In this document: positions 7,157 through 14,185 of the stretch, one piece after another | Position numbering within the stretch: position 1 is the stretch's first letter | Layout: each line of letters begins with the position of its first letter | Assembly: GCA_016781775.1 (NCBI GenBank) | Contig: JADDPR010000097.1 | Span: 1-22,819 of the forward strand | From: Rubrobacter sp. | GTDB lineage: Bacteria; Actinomycetota; Rubrobacteria; Rubrobacterales; Rubrobacteraceae | Direction: 5' to 3' | DNA: 22,819 nt | Translations under genes and position numbers: made by a program | Notes under the pieces: model-generated | Database searches by the model: none | What the model saw: the letters and a program-made list of their open reading frames with translations, nothing else | What the model was told of the DNA's origin: nothing

Positions 7157-8269
7157 TTGAAGTCCCACGCCTACCCGAACTTCCCGAGCCGCACCTGGGC
7201 GGAGGTGGACCTCGGCGCGATCCGGCACAACGTCCGCGCCCTCAAGCGCCGCGCCCCGACCTCCCGACTCATGGCCGTCGTGAAAGCCGACGCCTACGGT
7301 CACGGCGCCGTCCCCGTTTCTCGCGCGGCGCTCGACGCCGGGGCGGACTCTCTCGCGGTCGTCACCGCCGAGGAGGGCGCGGAGCTCAGGGAGGCCGGTA
7401 TAGAAGCCCCGATCCTGGTCTTTACCGACCTCCTCCCGGACGGCCTCGCCCTCGCCGAGAGGTCTCGACTGACCGTCACGGCCCATTCGCCCGAGAGCGC
7501 GAAACGCATCGTCGCCCGCCCCGGATTGCGGGCCCACCTCAAGCTGAACACCGGCATGAACCGCTGGGGCGTCGACTCCGAGGACGCGGGGGAGGCCCGC
7601 AAGATACTCGGGGAACGCCTCACCGGCGTCTACACGCACTTTGCCTCCGCGGATTCGGATGAGGAGGCGACCAGGCGGCAGATCGAGGTCTTCGAGGCCA
7701 TCCTCTCCGCCCACGACTTCGGCGACGCCCTCGTCCACGCCGCAAACTCCGCCGCCGCCCTCTGGCACCCTTCCTCCCACCACGACTGCGTCCGACCCGG
7801 CATCGCCCTTTACGGGATGCACCCTCGGGGCGACGGGGGGGACCCGGCCGACGAGGGGCTCCGGCCCGCGCTCACCCTCAAAAGCTACGTGGCGAACGTG
7901 CGGGTCGTGGCGCCGGGCGACGGCGTCTCCTACGGCCTGACGTGGCGGGCGGAGGAACCGACCCGTACCGCGACGGTGCCGGTCGGGTACGCGGAGGGCT
8001 ACAGGCGGGCGCTCTCGGGGGGCGCTTCGGCCCTTATAGGCGGGGAGCGTCGTCCGATCCTCGGGAGGGTGACGATGGACGCGTGCGTCTTCGGGGTGGA
8101 CGCAGAGGTCCGGGTCGGGGACGAGGTCGTGCTCGTCGGCGGGCAGGGAGGGGAGGTCTTGCTGGCCGAGGAGGTTGCTCGTCGGGCCGGCACGATAAAC
8201 TACGAGATAACAACCGGGATCAACCCCCGGCGCGTCGAGAGGAGCTACCGTAATGTTCAAAGATCTTGA
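7157..8269 (+). CDS. alr: Alanine racemase
   Basis: This 370-residue PLP enzyme interconverts L- and D-alanine for peptidoglycan. The PLP lysine is Lys43 in AVVKADAYGHG (40-50). The second catalytic base is Tyr259 in GVSYGLTW. HLKLNTGMNRWG, THFASAD, HAANSAA, VRPGIALYG and VPVGYAEGYRR are family motifs. The MDACVFGVD segment corresponds to the substrate-carboxylate loop. The TTG at 7157 is the first start in frame. Its ribosome site is weak, so translation may be coupled to the CBS gene ending 7 nt earlier. Its 3' end overlaps the next gene by 17 nt. Confidence 0.95.
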   Translation: MKSHAYPNFPSRTWAEVDLGAIRHNVRALKRRAPTSRLMAVVKADAYGHGAVPVSRAALDAGADSLAVVTAEEGAELREAGIEAPILVFTDLLPDGLALAERSRLTVTAHSPESAKRIVARPGLRAHLKLNTGMNRWGVDSEDAGEARKILGERLTGVYTHFASADSDEEATRRQIEVFEAILSAHDFGDALVHAANSAAALWHPSSHHDCVRPGIALYGMHPRGDGGDPADEGLRPALTLKSYVANVRVVAPGDGVSYGLTWRAEEPTRTATVPVGYAEGYRRALSGGASALIGGERRPILGRVTMDACVFGVDAEVRVGDEVVLVGGQGGEVLLAEEVARRAGTINYEITTGINPRRVERSYRNVQRS

Positions 8270-8618
8270 CTGGAAAGGCGCCCTCAGACGGGCCGCCCTG
8301 ACCGTCCTTATATACCTGGCGCTGGTCTACGTCCTGAACGTCGCCCTGCCGGGTTCGGCCACGGGCATCGTGCCCACGGTCATAAACGCCGCCATACTCT
8401 TCGTCATCTTCACCTTCTTCCACGCCTTCGTCGAGCGCCGCAAGAAGCGCCAGAGGGCCGCGCTCCGGCCCCAGGAGAAGGGCGAGAAGACGAAGAACCG
8501 GCCGGTCGCCGCTACCGCCACGGACGACGAAGACGACGAAGCGGCCCCCTCGAAGGACTTCAAGGGGCGCCAGAACCCGAACACCAGCCGCAAAAAGGCG
8601 TCGCGGCGCAGGCGTTAG
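8253..8618 (+). CDS. Small membrane protein with a charged C-terminal tail
   Basis: This 121-residue protein has two predicted membrane helices, residues ~12-33 (LRRAALTVLIYLALVYVLNV) and ~39-61 (VPTVINAAILFVIFTFFHAF). A ~60-residue tail rich in Lys, Arg, Asp and Glu follows, including an acidic run DDEDDE and ending SRRRR. The tail is probably cytoplasmic by the positive-inside rule and probably disordered. The ATG start overlaps alr by 17 nt and has AGGAG 9 nt upstream, so it is coupled to alr. The function is unknown; position suggests a role at the envelope. No family was recognised. Confidence 0.7.
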   Translation: MFKDLDWKGALRRAALTVLIYLALVYVLNVALPGSATGIVPTVINAAILFVIFTFFHAFVERRKKRQRAALRPQEKGEKTKNRPVAATATDDEDDEAAPSKDFKGRQNPNTSRKKASRRRR

Positions 8619-8624
8619 GGCTCT

Positions 8625-9410
8625 GTGGAACGGGTGAAGACCGGCGGTAAGGAGGTCGTACACGAGGCGCTCGTCCCTCCCTTCGACGTCGCCACGCTCC
8701 TGCGCGAGGTCCCGGAGCTCTCGCTCGCCGAGGGCCAGAGCCAGGGGCCGTTCCACCACCTCGACACCCTCGGGCACACCATGGAGGTCGTCCGGCGCGT
8801 GGAGGCGGAGCTGGAGGAGCGCCGCCTGGGCGCGAGGGTGGGGGAGGAGGCGCGCGAGGAGCTCAGGCTCGTGGGTCTCCTGCACGACATAGCCAAGCCC
8901 GTCACGCGCACGGAGTACGAGGGGCGTGCGATCTTTGTGGCACACGACACCCTGGGCGCCCGCCTCGCCTACGGGATCTGCCGCCGCCTCGACCTCTCGG
9001 CCCGCCTCACCGACCTCGTCACCACCATCACCGCGCTACACCTCAAGATCGGCTTCATGAGCAACGAGCGTTCGGATTATCCTCCCGAGAGGCTCGTCCG
9101 GGCCGCCGGCCCCTTCGGCGAGGAGCTCGCAATCCTGTGCTGGGCCGACCGCCTCGCCGCCCAGGGCCCCCGGCTCAAAGAAGAGCACATCGAGCGCCAC
9201 CGCGCGCTCTGCGTAGAGTTTCTGGAGCGCTACCGGGCCGCCGGTCCTCACCCCGAGGGGGACTACGCGAAGCTCTCGGAGGGGCTCTCCTCGGAGGCCG
9301 ACGCCGGTTATGCCGCGAGCCGGACGAGGCTACTGGCGTCGCGCGGGCTCACGGAAGACGAGGCCAGGGCTTGCGCGATCGGTCTGCTCGACCTCGAGCC
9401 CGGAAGTTAA
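8625..9410 (+). CDS. HD-domain phosphohydrolase (CCA-enzyme-associated type)
   Basis: This 261-residue protein has one metal-dependent HD domain: PFHHLDTLGHTMEVV (42-56), LLHDIAKPVTR (85-95), VAHDTLGARLA (105-115) and ALHL (137-140). The putative metal ligands include His51, His87-Asp88 and a later His or Asp. The pattern is closest to the HD module found in tRNA nucleotidyltransferases, but no nucleotidyltransferase head is present, so it is a stand-alone hydrolase of unknown substrate (nucleotide, cyclic nucleotide or RNA end). The GTG start at 8625 lies 6 nt after the preceding stop. It converges on the Uma2 gene, and their stops share a TTAA palindrome. Confidence 0.8.
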   Translation: MERVKTGGKEVVHEALVPPFDVATLLREVPELSLAEGQSQGPFHHLDTLGHTMEVVRRVEAELEERRLGARVGEEAREELRLVGLLHDIAKPVTRTEYEGRAIFVAHDTLGARLAYGICRRLDLSARLTDLVTTITALHLKIGFMSNERSDYPPERLVRAAGPFGEELAILCWADRLAAQGPRLKEEHIERHRALCVEFLERYRAAGPHPEGDYAKLSEGLSSEADAGYAASRTRLLASRGLTEDEARACAIGLLDLEPGS

Positions 9411-9964
9411 GAGAAGAGTTCGGCGACGGGCAGCTTCCAGCCGGGTACCACGTCCGCGCCGTCGATCGTGTCCCCGGCGTCGGCGGTGAGGACGCGGATC
9501 TCATCGCGCGAGCGGTAGACCGTCACCGTGTGTTTCTCCGGGTCCACGACCAGCACCATTCCACTGCCGGCTTGGAGCCACGCGAGGGCCTTGCCGATCA
9601 CCTCGGAGTGGGTGTCGTTCGGCGAGACCACCTCGACCGCGAGGTCGGGGGCGCCCGGCCAGTAACCCTTCACCCGCCCCGCCCCCTCCACACGCCCGCG
9701 GCTCACGAAGGCTGCATCTGGGGCACGGACCGTATCGGGGTCCGAGGAGAGCTTGAAGCCGGTCTCTGCGGTGTAGACCCTGCCAAGCCCATTGGACTTG
9801 ACGTGGTTTCTGAGCTCGGCGGCTATCTCCAGCGCTAGATAGCCGTGTTCGCTCCCCGCTGGCGCCATCTTCCTCAACTCCCCCTCGACCAACTCGTAAC
9901 GCGATCCGTCGTCCGGCATGCGGAGGAGCTCTTCGGCCGTGAACTGCCTCGTCTGGATGGTCAC
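9407..9964 (-). CDS. Uma2 family protein (DUF820, PD-(D/E)XK nuclease fold)
   Basis: This 185-residue member of the Uma2/DUF820 family is typical in cyanobacteria, Chloroflexi and some Actinobacteria and has a restriction-endonuclease-like core. The motifs seen are SRYELVEGELRKM (21-33), SEHGYLALEIAAEL, VRAPDAAFVSRGR (79-91) with Asp83, and GAPDLAVEVVSPND (104-117) with Asp107 and Glu111 as likely metal-binding residues. WLQAGSGMVLVVDPEKHTV follows, as in the family. The biological role is unsettled; these proteins are often linked to mobile or defence regions, but here the neighbours are housekeeping genes. The ATG at 9964 has no clear ribosome site. Confidence 0.85.
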   Translation of the reverse strand: MTIQTRQFTAEELLRMPDDGSRYELVEGELRKMAPAGSEHGYLALEIAAELRNHVKSNGLGRVYTAETGFKLSSDPDTVRAPDAAFVSRGRVEGAGRVKGYWPGAPDLAVEVVSPNDTHSEVIGKALAWLQAGSGMVLVVDPEKHTVTVYRSRDEIRVLTADAGDTIDGADVVPGWKLPVAELFS

Positions 9965-10051
9965 AGAACCCTCGCTACGATCCTAGGTTTGACGCCCTGC
10001 CCCAGCCAGTATACAGGCGGTCGATAAGGCGGGTCTTTCTCCGGGTCGTGC

Positions 10052-10080
10052 TTCACAAAGGGCCGCGCCGGGGATATCAT
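10052..10080 (+). promoter_or_regulatory. Promoter of pspC and probably the following run
   Basis: TTCACA (10052-10057) and TATCAT (10075-10080) are 17 nt apart. Each matches 5 of 6 consensus bases. Transcription should begin near 10087, giving a ~53-nt leader before the pspC ATG, which has GGAGGT at 10129-10134. Confidence 0.6.
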
Positions 10081-10139
10081 CGGCATGGTTCGAAAAAGCT
10101 CCCGTGGCCCTGTCGTGGGGCTCTGGATGGAGGTAAACG

Positions 10140-10340
10140 ATGGTTTTGAAGCGGTCGACGAAGGATCGTTGGATCTCCGGCGTATGCGGCGGGCTGGCAT
10201 ACCGCTTCGGGTGGAACTCGAGCGTGGTGCGGCTGGCGACGATAATCCTGGCGGTCTTTATCCCCGGGTTCAGCGTGATCCCGGTCATCCTGATCTACGC
10301 CGCCCTGGCTTACCTCCTGCCGGAGACGGAGGCGTACTAG
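10140..10340 (+). CDS. pspC: PspC-domain membrane protein
   Basis: This 66-residue protein is essentially a single PspC domain: KRSTKDRWISGVCGGLAYRF (4-23), then a hydrophobic region of one or two helices (29-62), ending YLLPET. PspC proteins sense or respond to membrane stress in the phage-shock response. In Actinobacteria, short stand-alone copies are common and their role is less clear. The ATG has GGAGGT 5 nt upstream. The gene ends 4 nt before the next, so it is operonic with the UDG gene. Confidence 0.88.
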   Translation: MVLKRSTKDRWISGVCGGLAYRFGWNSSVVRLATIILAVFIPGFSVIPVILIYAALAYLLPETEAY

Positions 10341-10344
10341 CCCC

Positions 10345-10980
10345 TTGGACTTCGCGGAGGCGCAGAAGGAAGCCCTGGGCTGCCGCAAGTGCGGCCTCTG
10401 CAACACCAGGACGCGCGTCGTCTTCGGCGACGGGCCCCTCAACGCCGGGGTCTTCGTGGTGGGGGAGGCGCCGGGGTTCAACGAGGATCGGGACGGCAAG
10501 CCGTTCGGAGGGGCGTCGGGGATGCTCCTGGATCGCCTCCTGCTCTCCGTGGGCCTCTCCCGGGAGGAGGCGTACCTCACGACCCTCGTGAAGTGCAAGA
10601 CCCCCGAGGGCCGCTCCCCGAAGCCGGCCGAGATCAACGCCTGCCGCCCTTATCTTCTCGCCCAACTCGACGCGATAGACCCCAAGGTGGTCGTCGCGAT
10701 GGGGGACCTGGCGAGCCGCGCCCTCACCGGCCGCAAGGAATCCGCCTCGCGCATCCGCGGCAGGGCGATCCCGCTGGACGGACGCTACGTCTTCCCGACG
10801 CTCTCCCTGCAGCGCGCCCTCTACACCCCGGCGGACCGCGCCCTCCTCGTCTCCGACTTCTCCCGCCTCCCCGAGCTTCTCGCCGCGGAGCGCCCCACCA
10901 CCTACGAGACGCTGAACGTGCCCCGCGTCGGAGGCCTCGCCGAGGCCGAGCGCGAGCCACTACAGCCGGGCCTCTGGTAG
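10345..10980 (+). CDS. Uracil-DNA glycosylase family 4 homologue, catalytic His-Pro motif absent
   Basis: This 211-residue protein has the iron-sulfur-cluster fold of family 4 (UdgA-like) uracil-DNA glycosylases, which excise uracil from DNA. The four cluster cysteines are in place: Cys13, Cys16, Cys84 and Cys100. So is the active-site loop GEAPGFNEDRDGKPF (40-54), although the usual PFVG reads PFGG. The second catalytic motif, normally (Y/F)HPA, reads LSLQ at 153-156 in VFPTLSLQRALYTP, so His is replaced by Ser154 and Pro by Leu155. The alignment around it is gap-free, so this is not a simple frameshift. Activity may be lost, slowed or redirected. The TTG start has GGAGG 12 nt upstream within pspC. 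Confidence 0.85.
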   Translation: MDFAEAQKEALGCRKCGLCNTRTRVVFGDGPLNAGVFVVGEAPGFNEDRDGKPFGGASGMLLDRLLLSVGLSREEAYLTTLVKCKTPEGRSPKPAEINACRPYLLAQLDAIDPKVVVAMGDLASRALTGRKESASRIRGRAIPLDGRYVFPTLSLQRALYTPADRALLVSDFSRLPELLAAERPTTYETLNVPRVGGLAEAEREPLQPGLW

Positions 10981-10994
10981 GAAGAGCAAGCGAG

Positions 10995-11462
10995 ATGGCT
11001 GAGTCCCTCGAGCGTCAAGACGTGGACGAGGACGCTCTCGTGGCCCTCGCCGAGCGCATCTCTGCCGTCCTCGTGCCGGGGGACGTCGTGGTCCTGAGGG
11101 GCGAGGTCGGAGCCGGGAAGACGACCTTCGTGCGAGCGGCCGCCCGGAGCTTGGGCGTCCGGGAGAGGGTGACGAGCCCGACCTACCAGTTCGCCCGGGG
11201 CTACGAGGGACGAAGCGGAGACCGTACCCTGCGCGTGAACCACCTCGACCTCTACCGGCTGGAGGGCGTCGAAGAGCAAGATGCCCTGGAGCTCGACGAG
11301 TACCTGGACTCCGACTCCGTGACCTTTGTCGAGTGGGCCGAGCCCGCGCTCGGCCTCCTCGAAGAGCCCCCCACGCTCGTCGAGATCGCGCACGTAACCC
11401 CGACCACCCGCCGGGTGCGCGTCTCCGGACCCGCAGCCGCGCGCCTCCTTGGGTCCCTTTAA
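10995..11462 (+). CDS. tsaE: tRNA threonylcarbamoyladenosine biosynthesis ATPase TsaE
   Basis: TsaE is the P-loop ATPase that drives cycles of the TsaB-TsaD complex making t6A at position 37 of ANN-decoding tRNAs. This 155-residue protein has Walker A GEVGAGKTTF (36-45), the switch-like RVTSPTYQFARGY (58-70), HLDLYRLEGVEEQ (83-95) and FVEWAE (111-116), all typical. The ATG at 10995 is 14 nt after the UDG stop. Its TAA overlaps the tsaB ATG by one base (TAATG), so the two are translationally coupled. Confidence 0.95.
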   Translation: MAESLERQDVDEDALVALAERISAVLVPGDVVVLRGEVGAGKTTFVRAAARSLGVRERVTSPTYQFARGYEGRSGDRTLRVNHLDLYRLEGVEEQDALELDEYLDSDSVTFVEWAEPALGLLEEPPTLVEIAHVTPTTRRVRVSGPAAARLLGSL

Positions 11463-12154
11463 TGCTGGTCCTGGCCTTTGACTCCTCGACGAACGACGTC
11501 TCCGTCGCCGTGGCCCGGGTCGCCGGCGAGCCCTCAGAGGGGCGCCGGGAGATTCTCACGGAGATCTCCGTCCCCTCCCGCGGCGCCTCTGAGGCCCTGC
11601 TCCCCGCCGCCCACGCCGCCCTCGGCCTCGCCGGAGCACCCCTCGAGGACGTCGGTCGCATCCTCGTCGGCGTCGGGCCCGGTACCTTCACCGGCATCCG
11701 CATAGCCGCCGCCGCTGCCCGCTCCCTCGCGCTCGCCGCCGGCGTGCCCCTCTCGAAGGGCTCGACCCTCGCCGCCCTCGCCGCTCCCGCGCTCGCGAGC
11801 GCGGAGGAGAGCGACGTCCTCGCCGTCATAGACGCCCGGCGCCGGCAGATCTTCGTCCAGCGCTTCACGGCGGAAGGTGCCTCACCCGGCGGCATCCTCT
11901 GCGTCCACCCCGGGGGGCTTCGTGTCGACGGGGCCCCGCTCATCGTGGGCGACGGGGCGGTGCGCTACGGGGAGGTGCTCTCCGGCCTCGGGCGCATCCC
12001 CGACGATGCCTCGCCGCTCCACCGCGTGACGGCCTCCGGACTCGCCCTCTCCGCCGACCTGTCGCCCGTCCTCGCGGCAGAGGTCGTCCCGCTCTACGTG
12101 CGCGAGCCGGACGCCGAGGTGCGCCGCGACCTGAACCCCTGGAGCAAGGCCTGA
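11462..12154 (+). CDS. tsaB: t6A biosynthesis dimerization subunit TsaB
   Basis: This 230-residue actin-like-fold protein binds TsaD to form the t6A transferase scaffold. It opens with the family motif MLVLAFDSSTNDVSVAV and carries GVGPGTFTGIRIAAAAARSL (70-89), the conserved TsaB signature. SRGASEALLPAAHAAL (39-54) and VIDARRRQIFV are further family blocks. The metal-binding histidines of TsaD are absent, as expected for TsaB. It overlaps tsaE by one base and rimI by one base (TGATG), so the three are made together. Confidence 0.94.
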   Translation: MLVLAFDSSTNDVSVAVARVAGEPSEGRREILTEISVPSRGASEALLPAAHAALGLAGAPLEDVGRILVGVGPGTFTGIRIAAAAARSLALAAGVPLSKGSTLAALAAPALASAEESDVLAVIDARRRQIFVQRFTAEGASPGGILCVHPGGLRVDGAPLIVGDGAVRYGEVLSGLGRIPDDASPLHRVTASGLALSADLSPVLAAEVVPLYVREPDAEVRRDLNPWSKA

Positions 12155-12855
12155 TGGCCAGCGGAGCTCGCCCTGCCCCCGAACCCTCCGTGCGCCCGAT
12201 GCTCGCGGACGATCTTCCGGCCGTCCTCCGCATAGCAGAGGCGAGCCTTCCGAGCCCGTGGAGCGAGGCGATCTGGCGAGACGAGCTCGCCGGCCCGTTC
12301 GGCCTCTACCTCGTGCTGGAAGAGGAAGGGGGGATCGTGGGCTTCATAGGCGTCAAGCACGTCGCCGACGAGACCCACGTCATGACGGTAGCGGTCGTCC
12401 CCCGCAGGCGCGGCAGGGGTCACGCCCGCGCCCTCGTCGGGGCCGCTCTGGAGGCGCCCGCCTCCCGAAAGTCCCATCGCGTCCACCTCGAGGTGCGCCC
12501 GAGCAACACGCCCGCCCGCACGCTCTACGCCTCGCTCGGCTTCGTCGAAACCGGCCTTAGGCCGAAGTACTACGGCGACGAGGACGCCGTGCTCATGACC
12601 CTCGAGCTACCGGGACCCTCCCCCGGAGGAACCCCCAGGAGGCCGTCCCTCGCGCCTCTCGCGCTCGCGCCGTGCCTCGCGCCGCCTTCTGAGGTCCTCG
12701 GCGGAGCCGAAGGGCTTGAGGAGGTAGAGGGCGGGCGCGAGGCAAAGCAAGAAGCTGAAGAAGATCCCACCGGCGATAAACGGATCGACGGGGCCGCGGA
12801 TCACGTAGATCAAAAACTCCACCAGCAGCACCAGCGCGATAAACGTAAACAATAG
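12154..12855 (+). CDS. rimI: RimI-type N-alpha-acetyltransferase with unusual C-terminal extension
   Basis: This GNAT enzyme is expected to acetylate the N terminus of ribosomal protein S18 or other proteins. The RimI features are PSPWSEAIWRDEL (34-46), VMTVAVVPRRRGRGHARALV (76-95, acetyl-CoA loop), HLEVRPSNTPARTLYASLGF (111-130) and LRPKYYGDEDAVLMTLEL (135-152). Family similarity ends at Leu152, but no stop occurs for 81 more codons. The added tail is low-complexity, rich in Pro, Glu, Lys and Gln, and lies antisense to a small membrane gene. The tail may be read-through rather than a selected domain. The total of 233 residues is far above the usual ~150. The gene clusters with tsaB in many bacteria. 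Confidence 0.88.
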   Translation: MASGARPAPEPSVRPMLADDLPAVLRIAEASLPSPWSEAIWRDELAGPFGLYLVLEEEGGIVGFIGVKHVADETHVMTVAVVPRRRGRGHARALVGAALEAPASRKSHRVHLEVRPSNTPARTLYASLGFVETGLRPKYYGDEDAVLMTLELPGPSPGGTPRRPSLAPLALAPCLAPPSEVLGGAEGLEEVEGGREAKQEAEEDPTGDKRIDGAADHVDQKLHQQHQRDKRKQ

Positions 12856-12870
12856 GGAGAAAGTCCTCAC
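12607..12870 (-). CDS. Small two-helix membrane protein with a basic tail
   Basis: This 87-residue protein begins VRTFSLLFTFIALVLLVEFL (GTG start) and has two membrane helices, ~4-24 and ~33-53 (FIAGGIFFSFLLCLAPALYL). An Arg/Glu-rich tail (LRRRREARRERERREGR) and a Gly/Ser-rich end follow. Hydrophobicity and codon bias make it the more credible coding strand in the region shared with rimI. Translation would start at GTG 12870, exactly 6 nt after a TATACT box, with no ribosome site, so a leaderless mRNA is likely. Open frame continues upstream of the GTG but without hydrophobic or family pattern. The function is unknown. Confidence 0.65.
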   Translation of the reverse strand: MRTFSLLFTFIALVLLVEFLIYVIRGPVDPFIAGGIFFSFLLCLAPALYLLKPFGSAEDLRRRREARRERERREGRPPGGSSGGGSR

Positions 12871-12882
12871 GCGCCTAGTATA
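12871..12882 (-). promoter_or_regulatory. -10 box of a leaderless promoter for the small membrane gene
   Basis: On the minus strand TATACT (12882-12877) precedes the GTG by 6 nt. No -35 match and no Shine-Dalgarno were found. This fits transcription starting at the start codon itself. Confidence 0.5.
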
Positions 12883-13074
12883 GAGCCCGTCGGCCCGTAA
12901 GCACTCCAGCGGAACGTGGGCCGGCTCACCCGTGAGCTGAGGCATTGCCCCAACCAGCTGTCCTGTAGTCCCCAACATCATAGGTAACTCCGCCTCCGAG
13001 GGTCCTGCCACGCTCGAAAAACAACGTGTCCCAACCGGGGGATGACGGGCCGAAGTGCTGGCCGGTCGAAATGC

Positions 13075-13086
13075 TATAAACACCGC
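13075..13086 (+). promoter_or_regulatory. -10 box of a leaderless promoter for tsaD
   Basis: TATAAA (13075-13080) is followed by 6 nt and the GTG at 13087. There is no ribosome site. The spacing is identical to that at 12870, suggesting that tsaD is transcribed apart from tsaE-tsaB-rimI. Confidence 0.55.
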
Positions 13087-14073
13087 GTGATCCTTGCGAT
13101 AGAAACCTCCTGCGACGACACTTGCGCCGCGGTCCTCGATTCTTCGGGGCGCCAGGCGCTCTCGAACGTCGTCCACACCCAGACCGAGCACTCCCGCTAC
13201 GGCGGGGTCGTCCCCGAGGTGGCGTCTCGCGCCCACCTCGAACGGATGGACGGCGTCGTGGAGGCGGCCCTGGCCGAGGCCGGGGCGACCCTCGACGACG
13301 TGGGGAGTGTGGCCGTAACGGTGCGTCCCGGTCTGATCGGGGCCCTACTGGTCGGAGTCTCGACGGCGAAGGGGATCGCTTACGCGAGGAGGCTCCCCCT
13401 CGTTCCCGTGAACCATTTGGAGGGGCACGTCGCCGCCGCTTACCTCGCCGACCCGGGTTTGGAGCCGCCCTTCGTCGCCCTGATCGCCTCCGGAGGGCAC
13501 ACCGCCCTCTACAGCGTGGGCGAGGACGGCATGCGCCTCCTCGGGGAGACCCTCGACGACGCGGCGGGGGAGGCCCTCGACAAGGGCGCCCGCATGCTCG
13601 GCCTCGGCTTCCCCGGTGGCCCCGCCCTCTCCAAGGCGGCGGAGGGGGGAGACCCGGACCGCTACGACTTCCCGGTCGGATTGAAGGGGAAGGCCGACCT
13701 GGATTTCAGCTTCAGTGGCCTCAAGACTAGCCTCCTCTACAAGCTTAAGGCGATGGACGCCGACGAGGTCTCGCGGGAGCTGGTGCACCTTGCGGCGGGC
13801 TACGAGGCCGCCGTCGTCGAGGCGCTCGTCCGGAAGCTCCTGCGTGCCGCCGAGCTGCACGACGCCCCTGCCCTCGTCGTCGTCGGCGGGGTCGCGGCGA
13901 ACGGGCCGTTGCGCCGGCGCCTGGAGGCCGAGGCCGCCCGGCTCGGGAAGGGGCTCGTCGTGCCGCCGCCCGCCCTGTGCACCGACAACGCGGCCATGAT
14001 CGGGGCCGCCGCCGCGGCCACCCCAGCCCTCCCGTTCCCCGACTACCTCTCCCTCAACGCCCGAAGCGTCTAG
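13087..14073 (+). CDS. tsaD: tRNA N6-adenosine threonylcarbamoyltransferase TsaD
   Basis: This 328-residue Kae1/Qri7 family enzyme transfers threonylcarbamoyl from its AMP adduct to A37 of tRNA, working with TsaB and TsaE encoded just upstream. The metal ligands are His110 and His114 in NHLEGH and Asp300 in CTDNAAMIG. ETSCDDTCAAVL (6-17), YGGVVPEVASRAHLE, PGLIGALLVGVSTAKG, IASGGHTALY, FSFSGLKTSLLYK and VVGGVAANGPLRRRLE are all conserved. The GTG at 13087 is chosen because homology starts at the next residue; an ATG at 13042 would add 15 non-conserved residues and lies upstream of the -10 box. The length is slightly below the family mean because the C terminus is short. Confidence 0.95.
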   Translation: MILAIETSCDDTCAAVLDSSGRQALSNVVHTQTEHSRYGGVVPEVASRAHLERMDGVVEAALAEAGATLDDVGSVAVTVRPGLIGALLVGVSTAKGIAYARRLPLVPVNHLEGHVAAAYLADPGLEPPFVALIASGGHTALYSVGEDGMRLLGETLDDAAGEALDKGARMLGLGFPGGPALSKAAEGGDPDRYDFPVGLKGKADLDFSFSGLKTSLLYKLKAMDADEVSRELVHLAAGYEAAVVEALVRKLLRAAELHDAPALVVVGGVAANGPLRRRLEAEAARLGKGLVVPPPALCTDNAAMIGAAAAATPALPFPDYLSLNARSV

Positions 14074-14185
14074 CTCCCAGGTAGCTCGACCTCCCCCTTG
14101 ACGGGCGGGGGCCACTCTGTGAGAGTGTGCCGGTCCGCCGATTCTCCGGCGGTTCCGGGACGTACCGTTGGAGGGGGAGGGCTTC

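Noticed and set aside
10085..10591. Plus-strand ORF starting with ATG 10085 across pspC
   Set aside because: The product is low-complexity. The ATG lies only 4 nt after the -10 box, before the expected transcription start, and pspC in another frame has an SD and a family match.
13042..13086. ATG 13042 as tsaD start
   Set aside because: The added 15 residues are not conserved, and the TATAAA box lies inside this extension.
14098..14126. TTGACG as a -35 box for the M23 gene
   Set aside because: No acceptable -10 is found at 16-18 nt; the sequence there (GAGAGT) is a poor match.
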